NCBI RefSeq assembly: GCF_004151235.1
Contig: NZ_JUIV01000006.1
Coordinates: forward strand, 62,001 to 126,000
From: Flavobacterium anhuiense
GTDB taxonomy: Bacteria; Bacteroidota; Bacteroidia; Flavobacteriales; Flavobacteriaceae
DNA: 64,000 nucleotides
Direction of reading: 5' to 3'
Shown: one piece after another, positions 18,235 through 27,445 of the stretch
Layout: each line of letters opens with the position of its first letter
Numbering within the stretch: the first letter of the stretch is position 1
Position numbers and translations under genes: made by a program
The notes under the pieces: generated by a model
Told to the model about the DNA's origin: nothing
The model's input: the letters and a program-made list of their open reading frames with translations, nothing else
Databases searched by the model: none

Positions 18235-19257
18235 ATGTCAAATAGAAGAGATTTTATCAAGAAAACCACTTTGGGCACATTAGCCATTAGTTCTGTTTTG
18301 GGCGTAAGCGGATTTGCAGCCAATCATGAAAATGAGCCAGAAGTAGAATCAAAAGAAAAAAAACAGACAAAACCGATTATCATCTCGACATGGAATCATG
18401 GTTTGCCTGCTAATAAAGAATCTTGGAAAAATTTAAAAGAAGGAAAATCAGCTTTAGATGCAATCGAAGCCGGAATGAAAATACCTGAAGCCGATCCAAA
18501 TGTACGCAGTGTTGGTTATGGCGGATATCCGGATCGCGAAGGAAAAGTGACTCTTGACGCCTGTATCATGGATCACAATAGCAATTGTGGTTCGGTTTGT
18601 TTCCTTCAAGGAATCAAACATCCAATTTCTGTTGCAAAAAGAGTTTTACAAAATACACCTCACGTAATGTTAGCAGGGCAAGGTGCATTGCAGTTTGCTT
18701 TGTCTGAAGGTTTTAAAGAGGAAAATTTATTAACTCCGGAATCAGAAAGAGATTGGAAAAAATGGCTGGAAGATTCTAAATACAAGCCAGTTATTAATAT
18801 AGAAAATCACGATACCATAAGCATGCTAATGTTAGACCAAGAGGGCAATCTTTCTGGCGGCTGTACCACAAGTGGAGCAGCTTGGAAAATGCACGGACGC
18901 GTCGGTGACTCCCCAATAATCGGCGCGGGTCTTTTCTTGGATAACGAAGTGGGAGCCGCTGCGGCAACAGGTTTAGGAGAAGCCGTAATCAGAACTGCTG
19001 GAAGCGCCATGGTGGTTGAATTAATGCGTCAAGGAAAATCTCCTTTTGATGCTTGTAAAGAAATTACAGAACGTATTTACAACAAACATAAAAACCACAA
19101 GGATATGGAATACTTGCAAGTTGGTTTTATTGCTTTGAACAAAAACGGTGAATATGCAGGTTACAGTCTAAGATCTGGTTTTAATTTTGCCGTTTCTGAT
19201 GATGTAAAAGGCCACAGAATGGAAGACGCAAAATTTAAAATGTCTTGGGAGAAATAA
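18235..19257 (+). CDS. Glycosylasparaginase (N4-(beta-N-acetylglucosaminyl)-L-asparaginase)
   Basis: Cleaves the amide bond between GlcNAc and asparagine, the last step in breaking down N-glycopeptides. It is an Ntn-hydrolase made as a precursor that cuts itself; the site is D193-T194 in NHDTISM, T194 becoming the nucleophile. SGGCTTSGAAWKMHGRVGDSP and GAAAATGLGEAVIRTAG follow as in the well-studied flavobacterial enzyme. The start at 18235 gives a twin-arginine-like leader, SNRRDFIKKTTLG, suggesting export to the periplasm, where the flavobacterial enzyme is known. An upstream in-frame start at 18202 is unlikely. The gene lies 90 bases after the GHL10-like gene and before a hairpin repeat. 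Confidence 0.95.
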   Translation: MSNRRDFIKKTTLGTLAISSVLGVSGFAANHENEPEVESKEKKQTKPIIISTWNHGLPANKESWKNLKEGKSALDAIEAGMKIPEADPNVRSVGYGGYPDREGKVTLDACIMDHNSNCGSVCFLQGIKHPISVAKRVLQNTPHVMLAGQGALQFALSEGFKEENLLTPESERDWKKWLEDSKYKPVINIENHDTISMLMLDQEGNLSGGCTTSGAAWKMHGRVGDSPIIGAGLFLDNEVGAAAATGLGEAVIRTAGSAMVVELMRQGKSPFDACKEITERIYNKHKNHKDMEYLQVGFIALNKNGEYAGYSLRSGFNFAVSDDVKGHRMEDAKFKMSWEK

Positions 19258-19291
19258 TTTTAATCCATTGAAGAGATTAAACGCAATATTT

Positions 19292-19393
19292 GTCATTTCG
19301 ACGAAGGAGAAATCTCCACAAGAAACTCTACAAAGATTAGTGAGTTACTATGAGGAGCTACTCACGGAGATTTCTCCTTTCAGTCGAAATGAC
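19292..19393. repeat. Long hairpin repeat 'GTCATTTCGACGAAGGAG', copy 2
   Basis: GTCATTTCGACGAAGGAG at 19292-19309 continues into GAAATCTCC, and the right arm 19366-19393 is the near-exact reverse complement. The copy matches 14803-14929 in its arms and in part of the middle (ACTCTACAAAGATT). It lies in the 208-base gap between the glycosylasparaginase and GH20 genes. Confidence 0.8.
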
Positions 19394-19465
19394 AAACTAA
19401 ACGTAAAAACCTAAATCTCTAAAAGTTACTCAAAAAGTACTTTTAAAGAAACCAAAAAACAAAGA

Positions 19466-21778
19466 ATGAAAAAATTACTAGTCCTATTAACCCTAATCAC
19501 TTCAGTGCTATCTGTTAATGCTCAGAAAGTGTACACGGAAAGTGATATTCGTATCATTCCGAAACCGACTCAGACCCTTATTAAAACAGGTGTTTTTGAA
19601 TTCACAAAAGACACAAAGTTTGTCGTTAACGGAGATTTTCAAAAAGATGCTGCTAATGCTTTGGCTTCAAGATTTGAAACTGCAGCAGGATGGAAACCAG
19701 AAGTAACTGCAAAAGCTCCAGTAAGTAATTATGTTTTGCTGAAAACAGATCCGAACTTAAAGAATGAAGCTTACGTTTTAGATGTAAATCCGACTAATAT
19801 TGTTATTTCTGCAAAAGGGAATAATGGTTTTTTATACGCTTTAGAAAGCATCAGACAATTACTTCCAGAAGCTATCGAAAGCAAATTTGCGATTACTTCT
19901 GCAAAATGGCAGATTCCAAGTTTGACCATTAATGATGAACCTCGTTTTAAATGGAGAGGTTTAATGCTAGATTTTTCTCGTCATTTTTTCGATAAGAATT
20001 ATGTTTTAGCTACGATCGATCGTTTGGCAGCTCATAAGATGAATGTTTTGCACATGCATTTAGTGGATGATCAAGGCTGGAGAATCGAAATCAAAAAATA
20101 TCCAAAACTAACAGAAGTTGGTGCTTGGAGAGTAGATCAGGAAAATAGAAGCTGGAATGCCCGATTGACTACAAATCCAGACGAAAAAGGAACTTACGGC
20201 GGATTTTTTACGCAGGAAGAATTAAAAGAAATTGTAAAATATGCCGCAACAAAAGGAATTGAAGTAATTCCGGAAATCGAAATGCCGGCACACGTAAGCA
20301 GTGCTATTGCGGCGTATCCTGAATTGGCATGTTTTAATCAGAGAATTGGTGTTCCGTCAGGTGGAGTTTGGCCCATTACCGACATTTATTGTGCTGGAAA
20401 AGAAACTACGTTTGAGTTTTTGCAAAATGTAATTGATGAAGTAATCACGATTTTCCCTTCAAAATACATTCATATTGGAGGCGATGAAGCTACTAAAACC
20501 AATTGGACAAAATGTCCTTACTGCCAAAAAAGAATTAAAGATGAGCGTTTAAAAAATGTTGACGAATTGCAAAGCTACTTTGTAAAACGCATGGAAAAAT
20601 ATATCAACACAAAAGGTAAAAAAGTTATCGGTTGGGATGAAATTTTAGAAGGTGGGTTAGCTCCAGATGCAACAGTAATGAGCTGGAGAGGAATGAAAGG
20701 CGGAATTGAAGCAGCAGATCAAGGCCACGATGTGATTATGACACCAGAAACACCTTGTTATTTCAACTTTTATCAAGGGCCACAAAACGAAGAACCTCTA
20801 GCTTTTGATGCTTACAATCCGTTAAGTGAAGTGTACAAATTTGATCCTGTAGTTTCAACAATGACTCCACAGGAAGCTGCTCATGTTTTAGGAGGTCAAG
20901 CCAATTTATGGGCAGAATATATTACGGGTCCAAAAGATTCTGAATATATGATTTTCCCAAGATTGGCCGCTTTATCAGAAACGTTATGGAGTCCGAAAGA
21001 AAAACGCAATTGGAATGATTTTACATCAAGATTGTTTTCAATGTTTAAACGTTACGATTATCAGGGATTGAATTATGCGAAAAGTGCTTATTTGGTAACG
21101 GCTTCATCTACAGCTGATTTGGCTAACAAACAAATCAAAGTAGAGCTGAAGAATGAGTTTCCTAATCCAGACATTAGATATGTTTTAGGAAATCAAAGCA
21201 TTGAGCATCATGCAATAAGATATACAAGTCCAATTGAAATCAAAGAAACAACAGTTTTAAAAGCTTCTTTATTTCAAGATGAAAAACCTGTTGGAAAAAC
21301 ATTTACAGATACTATTGTTTTCCATAAAGGGTTTGCAAAAAAAGTGAAATACTTAACGCCTTTCAACCAGAGTTATAAAGGAGATGCTAATACAATGGTA
21401 AATGCCATTCGCGGAAGCAAAAATTTCCATGACGGACAATGGCAGGCTTGGCTGGTTAATGATATGGAATTGGTAATTGATCTTGAAAAAGTAGAAAGTA
21501 TTGAACAAGTATCTGTAGGAGCTTTAGAAAGTCAAGGTGCAGGGGTTAATTTCCCAATTCAGATAAAAGTATTGATTTCTACTGATGGAATTAAATATAC
21601 GCAAGTTGGAAAAATTACACGCCCATATGCAGCAAATCCGGTTCCTGAATTGAAAGATTTCAAAATCAATTTCCAAAAACAAAATGCACGTTTTGTGAAA
21701 GTAATCGGTGGTAACTTAAAGAAAAGTCCGAAAGGAGAAAGTTCTTGGTTGTTTGTGGATGAGATTTTGGTGAATTAA
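19466..21778 (+). CDS. GH20 beta-N-acetylhexosaminidase
   Basis: Periplasmic or secreted enzyme of 770 residues releasing terminal beta-GlcNAc or GalNAc by substrate-assisted catalysis. A signal peptide ends at VNAQ. The alpha/beta GH20b domain (about 25-155) precedes the barrel, with RFKWRGLMLDFSRHFF, HMHLVDDQGWRIEI and the catalytic pair D340-E341 in HIGGDEATK. A chitobiase C-terminal-like segment and an F5/8 C-type domain end the protein. It starts the second half of the operon after the hairpin repeat, and is 12 bases before the GH35 gene. It would remove antennary GlcNAc before the mannosidases act. Confidence 0.95.
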   Translation: MKKLLVLLTLITSVLSVNAQKVYTESDIRIIPKPTQTLIKTGVFEFTKDTKFVVNGDFQKDAANALASRFETAAGWKPEVTAKAPVSNYVLLKTDPNLKNEAYVLDVNPTNIVISAKGNNGFLYALESIRQLLPEAIESKFAITSAKWQIPSLTINDEPRFKWRGLMLDFSRHFFDKNYVLATIDRLAAHKMNVLHMHLVDDQGWRIEIKKYPKLTEVGAWRVDQENRSWNARLTTNPDEKGTYGGFFTQEELKEIVKYAATKGIEVIPEIEMPAHVSSAIAAYPELACFNQRIGVPSGGVWPITDIYCAGKETTFEFLQNVIDEVITIFPSKYIHIGGDEATKTNWTKCPYCQKRIKDERLKNVDELQSYFVKRMEKYINTKGKKVIGWDEILEGGLAPDATVMSWRGMKGGIEAADQGHDVIMTPETPCYFNFYQGPQNEEPLAFDAYNPLSEVYKFDPVVSTMTPQEAAHVLGGQANLWAEYITGPKDSEYMIFPRLAALSETLWSPKEKRNWNDFTSRLFSMFKRYDYQGLNYAKSAYLVTASSTADLANKQIKVELKNEFPNPDIRYVLGNQSIEHHAIRYTSPIEIKETTVLKASLFQDEKPVGKTFTDTIVFHKGFAKKVKYLTPFNQSYKGDANTMVNAIRGSKNFHDGQWQAWLVNDMELVIDLEKVESIEQVSVGALESQGAGVNFPIQIKVLISTDGIKYTQVGKITRPYAANPVPELKDFKINFQKQNARFVKVIGGNLKKSPKGESSWLFVDEILVN

Positions 21779-21790
21779 ATATTTTAAAAA

Positions 21791-23644
21791 ATGAATAAGA
21801 TATTATTTAAGCTTGGAGTAGTATTGATTTGCTTGATGCCTTTTTTTACTAAGGCGCAAACAAAAGGATTTTCTATATCTAATGGAGAATTTCAAAAAGA
21901 TGGGAAAATTGTAAAAATACATTCAGGAGAAATGCACTATGAGCGTATTCCTAAAGAGTATTGGAGACATCGATTGCAAATGCTTAAAGCAATGGGATTG
22001 AATACCGTGGCAACTTATGTGTTTTGGAATTATCACGAAATTGAGCCAGGTGTATGGGATTTTAAAACTGGAAATAGAGATTTGGCAGAATTTTTACGTA
22101 TTGCTAAAAGTGAAGGATTATACGTAATTCTTAGACCAGGCCCTTATGCATGTGGTGAATGGGAATTTGGAGGATATCCTTGGTGGCTGCAAAATAATCC
22201 AGATTTGGTAATTCGTACCAATAACAAAGCATTTTTAGACGCTTGTAAATCGTATCTGGAACATTTATATGCGGTGGTAAAAGGAAATTTTGCTAACCAG
22301 GGAGGGCCAATTATTATGGTTCAGGCGGAAAATGAATTTGGTTCTTATGTTTCTCAAAGAACCGATATTAGTGCCGAAGATCATAAAGCATACAAAACTG
22401 CCATTTACAACATGCTTAAAGAAACTGGGTTTCCAGAGCCTTTTTTCACTTCTGACGGTAGTTGGTTGTTTGAAGGTGGCGCTGTTGAAGGCGTGTTGCC
22501 AACTGCCAATGGAGAATCAAATATAGAGAATTTAAAGAAACAAGTCGATAAATATCATAAAGGGCAAGGGCCTTACATGGTTGCAGAGTTTTATTCTGGC
22601 TGGTTGGATCATTGGGCAGAACCATTTATTAAAATTGGATCTGAAGAGATTGCAAGCCAAACTAAAAAGTACCTTGATGCAGGCGTTTCTTTCAATTATT
22701 ATATGGTGCACGGCGGTACTAATTTCGGATTTACCTCTGGAGCAAATTATAATGAAGAAAGTGATATTCAGCCGGATATTACAAGCTATGATTATGATGC
22801 ACCTATTAGCGAAGCAGGTTGGGCAACGCCAAAATTTATGGCTATTCGTGAAGTAATGCAAAAGTATTCTAAAACAAAATTAGCACCGATTCCAGAGAAA
22901 ATACCAGTTATAAAATATCCTAATCAGCCTGTCAAATCAAGTATGGATGTTTTAAGTTGGATCAAAAAAGAAAAACCTGTTGTAAATGACCAGCCATTAA
23001 CATTTGAAAAGTTAGGTCAGGGAAATGGATATGTTTTGTATCGAAAAAGATTTACGCAGCCAATTTCTTCTGGCAAATTAAAAATAGAGGGATTAAGAGA
23101 CTTTGCTACCGTTTATGTAAATGGAGTTAAGGTGGGTGAATTGAATAGAGTTTTCAAAAATTACGAGTTGACCCTTTCTATTCCTTTCAACGGTATTTTA
23201 GAAATTCTGGTTGAAAATATGGGACGTATTAATTACGGAGCCGAAATAGTGCATAACACTAAAGGTATTATTTCTCCAGTATTCATTAATGAATATGAAA
23301 TTAGTGGTGGATGGGAAATGTATAAAATGCCAATGAGTGAAGTTCCAGCTGTTAAAAATGAAACAGTAAAATCTGGACGACCAGTTTTATATGAAGCTAC
23401 AGTAAACATTGATAAACCAGCCGATACTTTTCTTGATATGACCAATTGGGGAAAAGGAATTGTATTTGTTAACGGACACAATCTTGGTCGCTATTGGAAA
23501 GTTGGGCCGCAACAAACGCTTTATGTGCCAGGCTGTTGGTTGAAAGCGGGTGAGAATAAATTTGTTGTATTGGAGCAGCTTAATGAAAATGCTCAAACAG
23601 AATTAACTTTTACAGATCAACCGATACTTGATAAGCTAAACTAA
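21791..23644 (+). CDS. GH35 beta-galactosidase
   Basis: Retaining beta-galactosidase of 617 residues, exported by a signal peptide ending at FTKAQ. The barrel has the GH35 signature GGPIIMVQAENEFGSY with acid/base E182, and the nucleophile E266 in MVAEFYSGWLDHW. C-terminal jelly-roll domains contain the typical GKGIVFVNGHNLGRYW. GH35 enzymes often prefer beta-1,3-galactose, as found in Lewis-a ends of plant N-glycans and in mucin-type glycans. It lies between GH20 and the second GH29 with short gaps, supporting joint removal of outer galactose, fucose and GlcNAc. The exact linkage is inferred. Confidence 0.95.
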   Translation: MNKILFKLGVVLICLMPFFTKAQTKGFSISNGEFQKDGKIVKIHSGEMHYERIPKEYWRHRLQMLKAMGLNTVATYVFWNYHEIEPGVWDFKTGNRDLAEFLRIAKSEGLYVILRPGPYACGEWEFGGYPWWLQNNPDLVIRTNNKAFLDACKSYLEHLYAVVKGNFANQGGPIIMVQAENEFGSYVSQRTDISAEDHKAYKTAIYNMLKETGFPEPFFTSDGSWLFEGGAVEGVLPTANGESNIENLKKQVDKYHKGQGPYMVAEFYSGWLDHWAEPFIKIGSEEIASQTKKYLDAGVSFNYYMVHGGTNFGFTSGANYNEESDIQPDITSYDYDAPISEAGWATPKFMAIREVMQKYSKTKLAPIPEKIPVIKYPNQPVKSSMDVLSWIKKEKPVVNDQPLTFEKLGQGNGYVLYRKRFTQPISSGKLKIEGLRDFATVYVNGVKVGELNRVFKNYELTLSIPFNGILEILVENMGRINYGAEIVHNTKGIISPVFINEYEISGGWEMYKMPMSEVPAVKNETVKSGRPVLYEATVNIDKPADTFLDMTNWGKGIVFVNGHNLGRYWKVGPQQTLYVPGCWLKAGENKFVVLEQLNENAQTELTFTDQPILDKLN

Positions 23645-23680
23645 AAAACAAAGAATAATAAATTATAAATTAGATTAAAG

Positions 23681-25165
23681 ATGAAAAAAGGAATATTCAT
23701 AATCGCCCTTTTATTTTCAGCTCAGATGTTCGCGCAGGCGATTTATGAAGATGAAAGATACGTACCAGAAACAGATCCGTTAGTTTTAAAGAACTTAGAC
23801 GAATGGCAAGGCAAAAAATTTGGTTTGCTAATGCACTGGGGAACTTACAGCCAGTGGGGTATTGTAGAATCTTGGTCTATCTGCCCTGAAGATTACGGAT
23901 GGTGTGAACGTAAAAAAGGAAGTAATCCATCTAATTATAATGATTATATCAAAGATTATGAAGGTTTAAGAAAGACTTTTAATCCTGTAAAATTTGATCC
24001 TGCAAAATGGGCTAAAGCGGCTAAATATGCAGGAATGAAATACATGGTTTTTACCACCAAACACCATGACGGTTTCAATATGTATGATACGAAATATTCT
24101 GATTACAAGATTACTAGCAAAGATGTTCCTTTTCATACCAACCCAAAAGCTGATGTTTTAAAAGAAATTTTCAACTCTTTTAGAGGTGAAGGCATTTCAA
24201 CTGGAGCTTATTTTTCTAAACCAGACTGGCATAACGAAAACTATTGGGATCCATATTTTCCTCCTTTCGACAGAAACGTAAATTACGATCCGTCTTTATA
24301 CCCAGAAAAATGGCAGAAGTATGTTGATTTCACGCACAACCAAATCTTAGAGATTCTTTCTAATTACGGTAAAGTAGATATCTTATGGTTAGATGGAGGA
24401 TGGGTTAGAAAAAGAGACCAAGTGAACATCAAAGAAAACTATGACGAGAAATTTACTGAAAACGAATCTAAAAACGGTTTCATCAAACACAGAGTAGTTG
24501 ATCAAGATCCTAAAATGGATGAATTGGTTGTAAAAGCGCGTCAAAAACAACCAGGTTTGATTGTTGTGGATAGAGCGGTTCACGGTAAAAACCAAAACTA
24601 CTTAACTCCAGAAGGACGTGTTCCTGCTAAAACATTGCCTTATCCTTGGGAGTCTTGTATCCCTGCAGGCGGAGGATGGTCTTATTCTCCAGGTGCTCAA
24701 TACATGACTGGACGTCAAGGAATTCACTTATTGATTGATATTGTTGCGAAAGGCGGAAACTTATTATTAAACGTTGCGCCAAGTCCAGAAGGAGAATGGG
24801 ATAAAGGCGCTTACGATTTATTGCAAGCTTATGGTGATTGGATGAAAGTAAACAGCACAGCGATTTACAACACAAAACCAATCGAACCTTACAAAGAAGA
24901 AAACATTTGTTTTACACAAAATAAAGCAGGAAATGTATTTGCATTTTATTTAGCTAAAGAAGGAGAAGATAAAATTCCTGCTGAAGTTACAGTAAAATCT
25001 ATCAGTCCTAAAAAAGGAACAAAAATTACAATGTTGGGTTCTAAAACTTCTTTAAAATGGACCAAAGAAGGAAACGGATTTAAAGTAGTAATTCCGGAAA
25101 GCTTAAGAAATAATCTTCCAGCGAAAGAAGCTTGGACTTTAAAAATAGAAGCGATCAACAGATAA
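23681..25165 (+). CDS. GH29 alpha-L-fucosidase (second copy)
   Basis: Retaining alpha-L-fucosidase of 494 residues with a signal peptide ending at MFAQA. Family landmarks are GKKFGLLMHWGTYSQWG, FTTKHHDGFNMYD and the nucleophile D238 in ILWLDGGW. It lacks the discoidin domains of the first GH29 and belongs to a different subgroup, so it probably cuts another fucose linkage. It is 36 bases after GH35 and two bases before the second GH92, so translation is coupled. Core alpha-1,3- or alpha-1,6-fucose is a reasonable target, but this is inferred. Confidence 0.94.
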   Translation: MKKGIFIIALLFSAQMFAQAIYEDERYVPETDPLVLKNLDEWQGKKFGLLMHWGTYSQWGIVESWSICPEDYGWCERKKGSNPSNYNDYIKDYEGLRKTFNPVKFDPAKWAKAAKYAGMKYMVFTTKHHDGFNMYDTKYSDYKITSKDVPFHTNPKADVLKEIFNSFRGEGISTGAYFSKPDWHNENYWDPYFPPFDRNVNYDPSLYPEKWQKYVDFTHNQILEILSNYGKVDILWLDGGWVRKRDQVNIKENYDEKFTENESKNGFIKHRVVDQDPKMDELVVKARQKQPGLIVVDRAVHGKNQNYLTPEGRVPAKTLPYPWESCIPAGGGWSYSPGAQYMTGRQGIHLLIDIVAKGGNLLLNVAPSPEGEWDKGAYDLLQAYGDWMKVNSTAIYNTKPIEPYKEENICFTQNKAGNVFAFYLAKEGEDKIPAEVTVKSISPKKGTKITMLGSKTSLKWTKEGNGFKVVIPESLRNNLPAKEAWTLKIEAINR

Positions 25166-25167
25166 AA

Positions 25168-27417
25168 ATGAAACCTATGGTTTTAAATACAAACAAATTT
25201 CAAACAGCATGTATTTTTTGCATGCTGTTTTTTAGCATTACCATTTTTGCGCAAGAACCTGCCGATTTTGTTAATCCGTTTATTGGAACTTCCAATTATG
25301 GTGCTGCTTTTCCTGGGCCAATTGCTCCGCGCGGAATGGCAAGTATAAGTCCGTTTAATGTGGCTGGAGTTAAAAATACTCCAATGGAAAAAGACAGTCA
25401 ATGGCTTTCTAATCCGTATGTGAATGAGAATACTTTCTTGACTGGATTCTCTCAAGTAAATTTAAGTGGAGTTGGCTGTCCAGATTTGGGTGTTATTCTA
25501 TTGATGCCGACAACTGGAAATGTAGAAATCGATCATTTAAAATACGGCTCGACTTATTCTAATGAAGTTGCCAAAGCAGCGTATTACAGCGTAAACATAG
25601 ACAAGTACAAAGTAAAAGGCGAATTTACCACTTCAAAACGAGTAGGAGTGAGCAGATTCACTTTCCCGAAAGGGCAATCTAATATTTTACTAAATCTTGG
25701 ATTGGGATTAACAAATGAAGAAGGCGCCATGATAAAAGTGGTTTCTTCTACAGAAATTGAAGGAATGCGTTCGGTTGGTTCGTTTTGTTACAACAGTCCA
25801 GAAGATGCTTACCCAGTTTATTTTGTGGCTCAATTTTCTAAACCTGCCCATAAATTTGGAGTTTGGAAAAAACCTGCAAAATACAACGGCGTTGAAGCGC
25901 AATGGATGGGTTACAACGGAAAAGCGAGAATAATGGAAAATACCATTAAAACTGTAGTAGGTGACAGTATTGGAAGTTATTTTACGTATAAATTCGAGAA
26001 ACAAGAAACGGTTGAAGTGAAGATCGGAATTTCGTACGTAAGTATCGAAAATGCTCGTGAAAACTTAGCAAAAGAAGTGGGTAACAGATCTTTTGACGCA
26101 ATTTACAAAGAAACCTACAACGAATGGAACGAAGAATTGTCTAAAATTTTGGTTGAAGGCGGTACAAAAGAGGATAATACGATTTTCTACACAGCTTTGT
26201 ATCACACTTTAATTCATCCAAATACTTTAAATGATATTAACGGACAATATCCTGTAATCAAAAGAACTAAAATTGCTAAAACCGATGACACCCGTTATAC
26301 CGTATTTTCTTTATGGGATACGTACCGAAATGTGCATCCATTGATGTCTTTGGTTTATCCAAAACAGCAATCGGATATGATAAAAAGTATGTTGACTATG
26401 TTTGATGAAAACGGCTGGTTACCCAAATGGGAATTGAATTCGACTGAAACTTTTACCATGGTTGGAGATCCTGCAAGTATTGTAATTACAGATAGTTATA
26501 TGAGAGGAATTCGTGATTATGATATTAATAAAGCCTATTATGCGATGTTGAAAGGCGCAGATAATATTGAAAATAATCCGCTTCGTCCGGGATTGAGAGA
26601 TTATATTAAAAAAGGCTATTTGACAACCGACAACAAAGGCCCAGTTTCGACGACTCAGGAATACAATATTTCAGATTATTCTATTTCGCTTATGGCCAAC
26701 GAATTCGGTGACAAAGACAATGTAAAACGTTTTAAAGAACGCTCTTTATCTTATAGAAAATTATTCGACAAAAACTTAAATCTACTTCGTCCAAGAACGC
26801 CTGACGGAAAATGGTATGAGCCTTTTGATCCAAATTCAGGAGCTAATTTTGAAGAAAATGTTGGTTTTATTGAAGGAAATGCTTGGCAATACGCTTTTAT
26901 GGTTCCTCATGATATTGTAGGATTAAAGAAATTAATGGGCGGTGATATACCATTTTCGGCTCAATTGCAGAAAATATTCGACAGCAAACAGTTTGATATG
27001 GCAAATGAGCCAGACATTGCCAATCCGTATTTGTTTAATTATGTGAAAGGCGAAGAATATAAAGCTCAGGACATGGTAAAGAAATTGGTTCGCGAATATT
27101 TCAAAAACGAACCAAAAGGATTGCCAGGAAATGATGATACGGGAACAATGTCGGCTTGGTTAGTGTATTCGATGATGGGAATTTATCCAATATCTCCGGG
27201 AGATCCAATTTATACGATTACGACGCCGATGTTTCATAGAGTAACAATCAAATTAGATCCTAGATATTATAAAAAAGAAAACATCGTAATTGAAAGACAA
27301 GAAAATAACGGTGGAAAAATCAATTCGATTGAGCTAAACGGAAAATCACTTAATACCTTTTTTATTTCGCACGATGCTTTTGTGAACGGAACAAAACTTA
27401 AAGTGATTCAAAACTAA
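25168..27417 (+). CDS. GH92 alpha-mannosidase-like protein (second copy, divergent motif)
   Basis: A 749-residue exported GH92 protein with a signal peptide ending at FAQEP. It starts at ATG 25168, two bases after the fucosidase stop; an upstream in-frame start at 25132 would overlap that gene. The N-terminal signature FVNPFIGTSNYGAAFPGPIAP and the GNDDTGTMSAW motif (D657 as base) are kept. The acid motif reads MANEPDIANPYLFNY around E614, unlike the NEPSHH form of the first GH92, and the following PWRTQYWVR-type stretch is replaced. This suggests a different linkage or acceptor specificity. It is followed closely by the GH3 gene. Confidence 0.93.
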   Translation: MKPMVLNTNKFQTACIFCMLFFSITIFAQEPADFVNPFIGTSNYGAAFPGPIAPRGMASISPFNVAGVKNTPMEKDSQWLSNPYVNENTFLTGFSQVNLSGVGCPDLGVILLMPTTGNVEIDHLKYGSTYSNEVAKAAYYSVNIDKYKVKGEFTTSKRVGVSRFTFPKGQSNILLNLGLGLTNEEGAMIKVVSSTEIEGMRSVGSFCYNSPEDAYPVYFVAQFSKPAHKFGVWKKPAKYNGVEAQWMGYNGKARIMENTIKTVVGDSIGSYFTYKFEKQETVEVKIGISYVSIENARENLAKEVGNRSFDAIYKETYNEWNEELSKILVEGGTKEDNTIFYTALYHTLIHPNTLNDINGQYPVIKRTKIAKTDDTRYTVFSLWDTYRNVHPLMSLVYPKQQSDMIKSMLTMFDENGWLPKWELNSTETFTMVGDPASIVITDSYMRGIRDYDINKAYYAMLKGADNIENNPLRPGLRDYIKKGYLTTDNKGPVSTTQEYNISDYSISLMANEFGDKDNVKRFKERSLSYRKLFDKNLNLLRPRTPDGKWYEPFDPNSGANFEENVGFIEGNAWQYAFMVPHDIVGLKKLMGGDIPFSAQLQKIFDSKQFDMANEPDIANPYLFNYVKGEEYKAQDMVKKLVREYFKNEPKGLPGNDDTGTMSAWLVYSMMGIYPISPGDPIYTITTPMFHRVTIKLDPRYYKKENIVIERQENNGGKINSIELNGKSLNTFFISHDAFVNGTKLKVIQN

Positions 27418-27445
27418 ACACAACACAACTATGTTACAATTAAGA

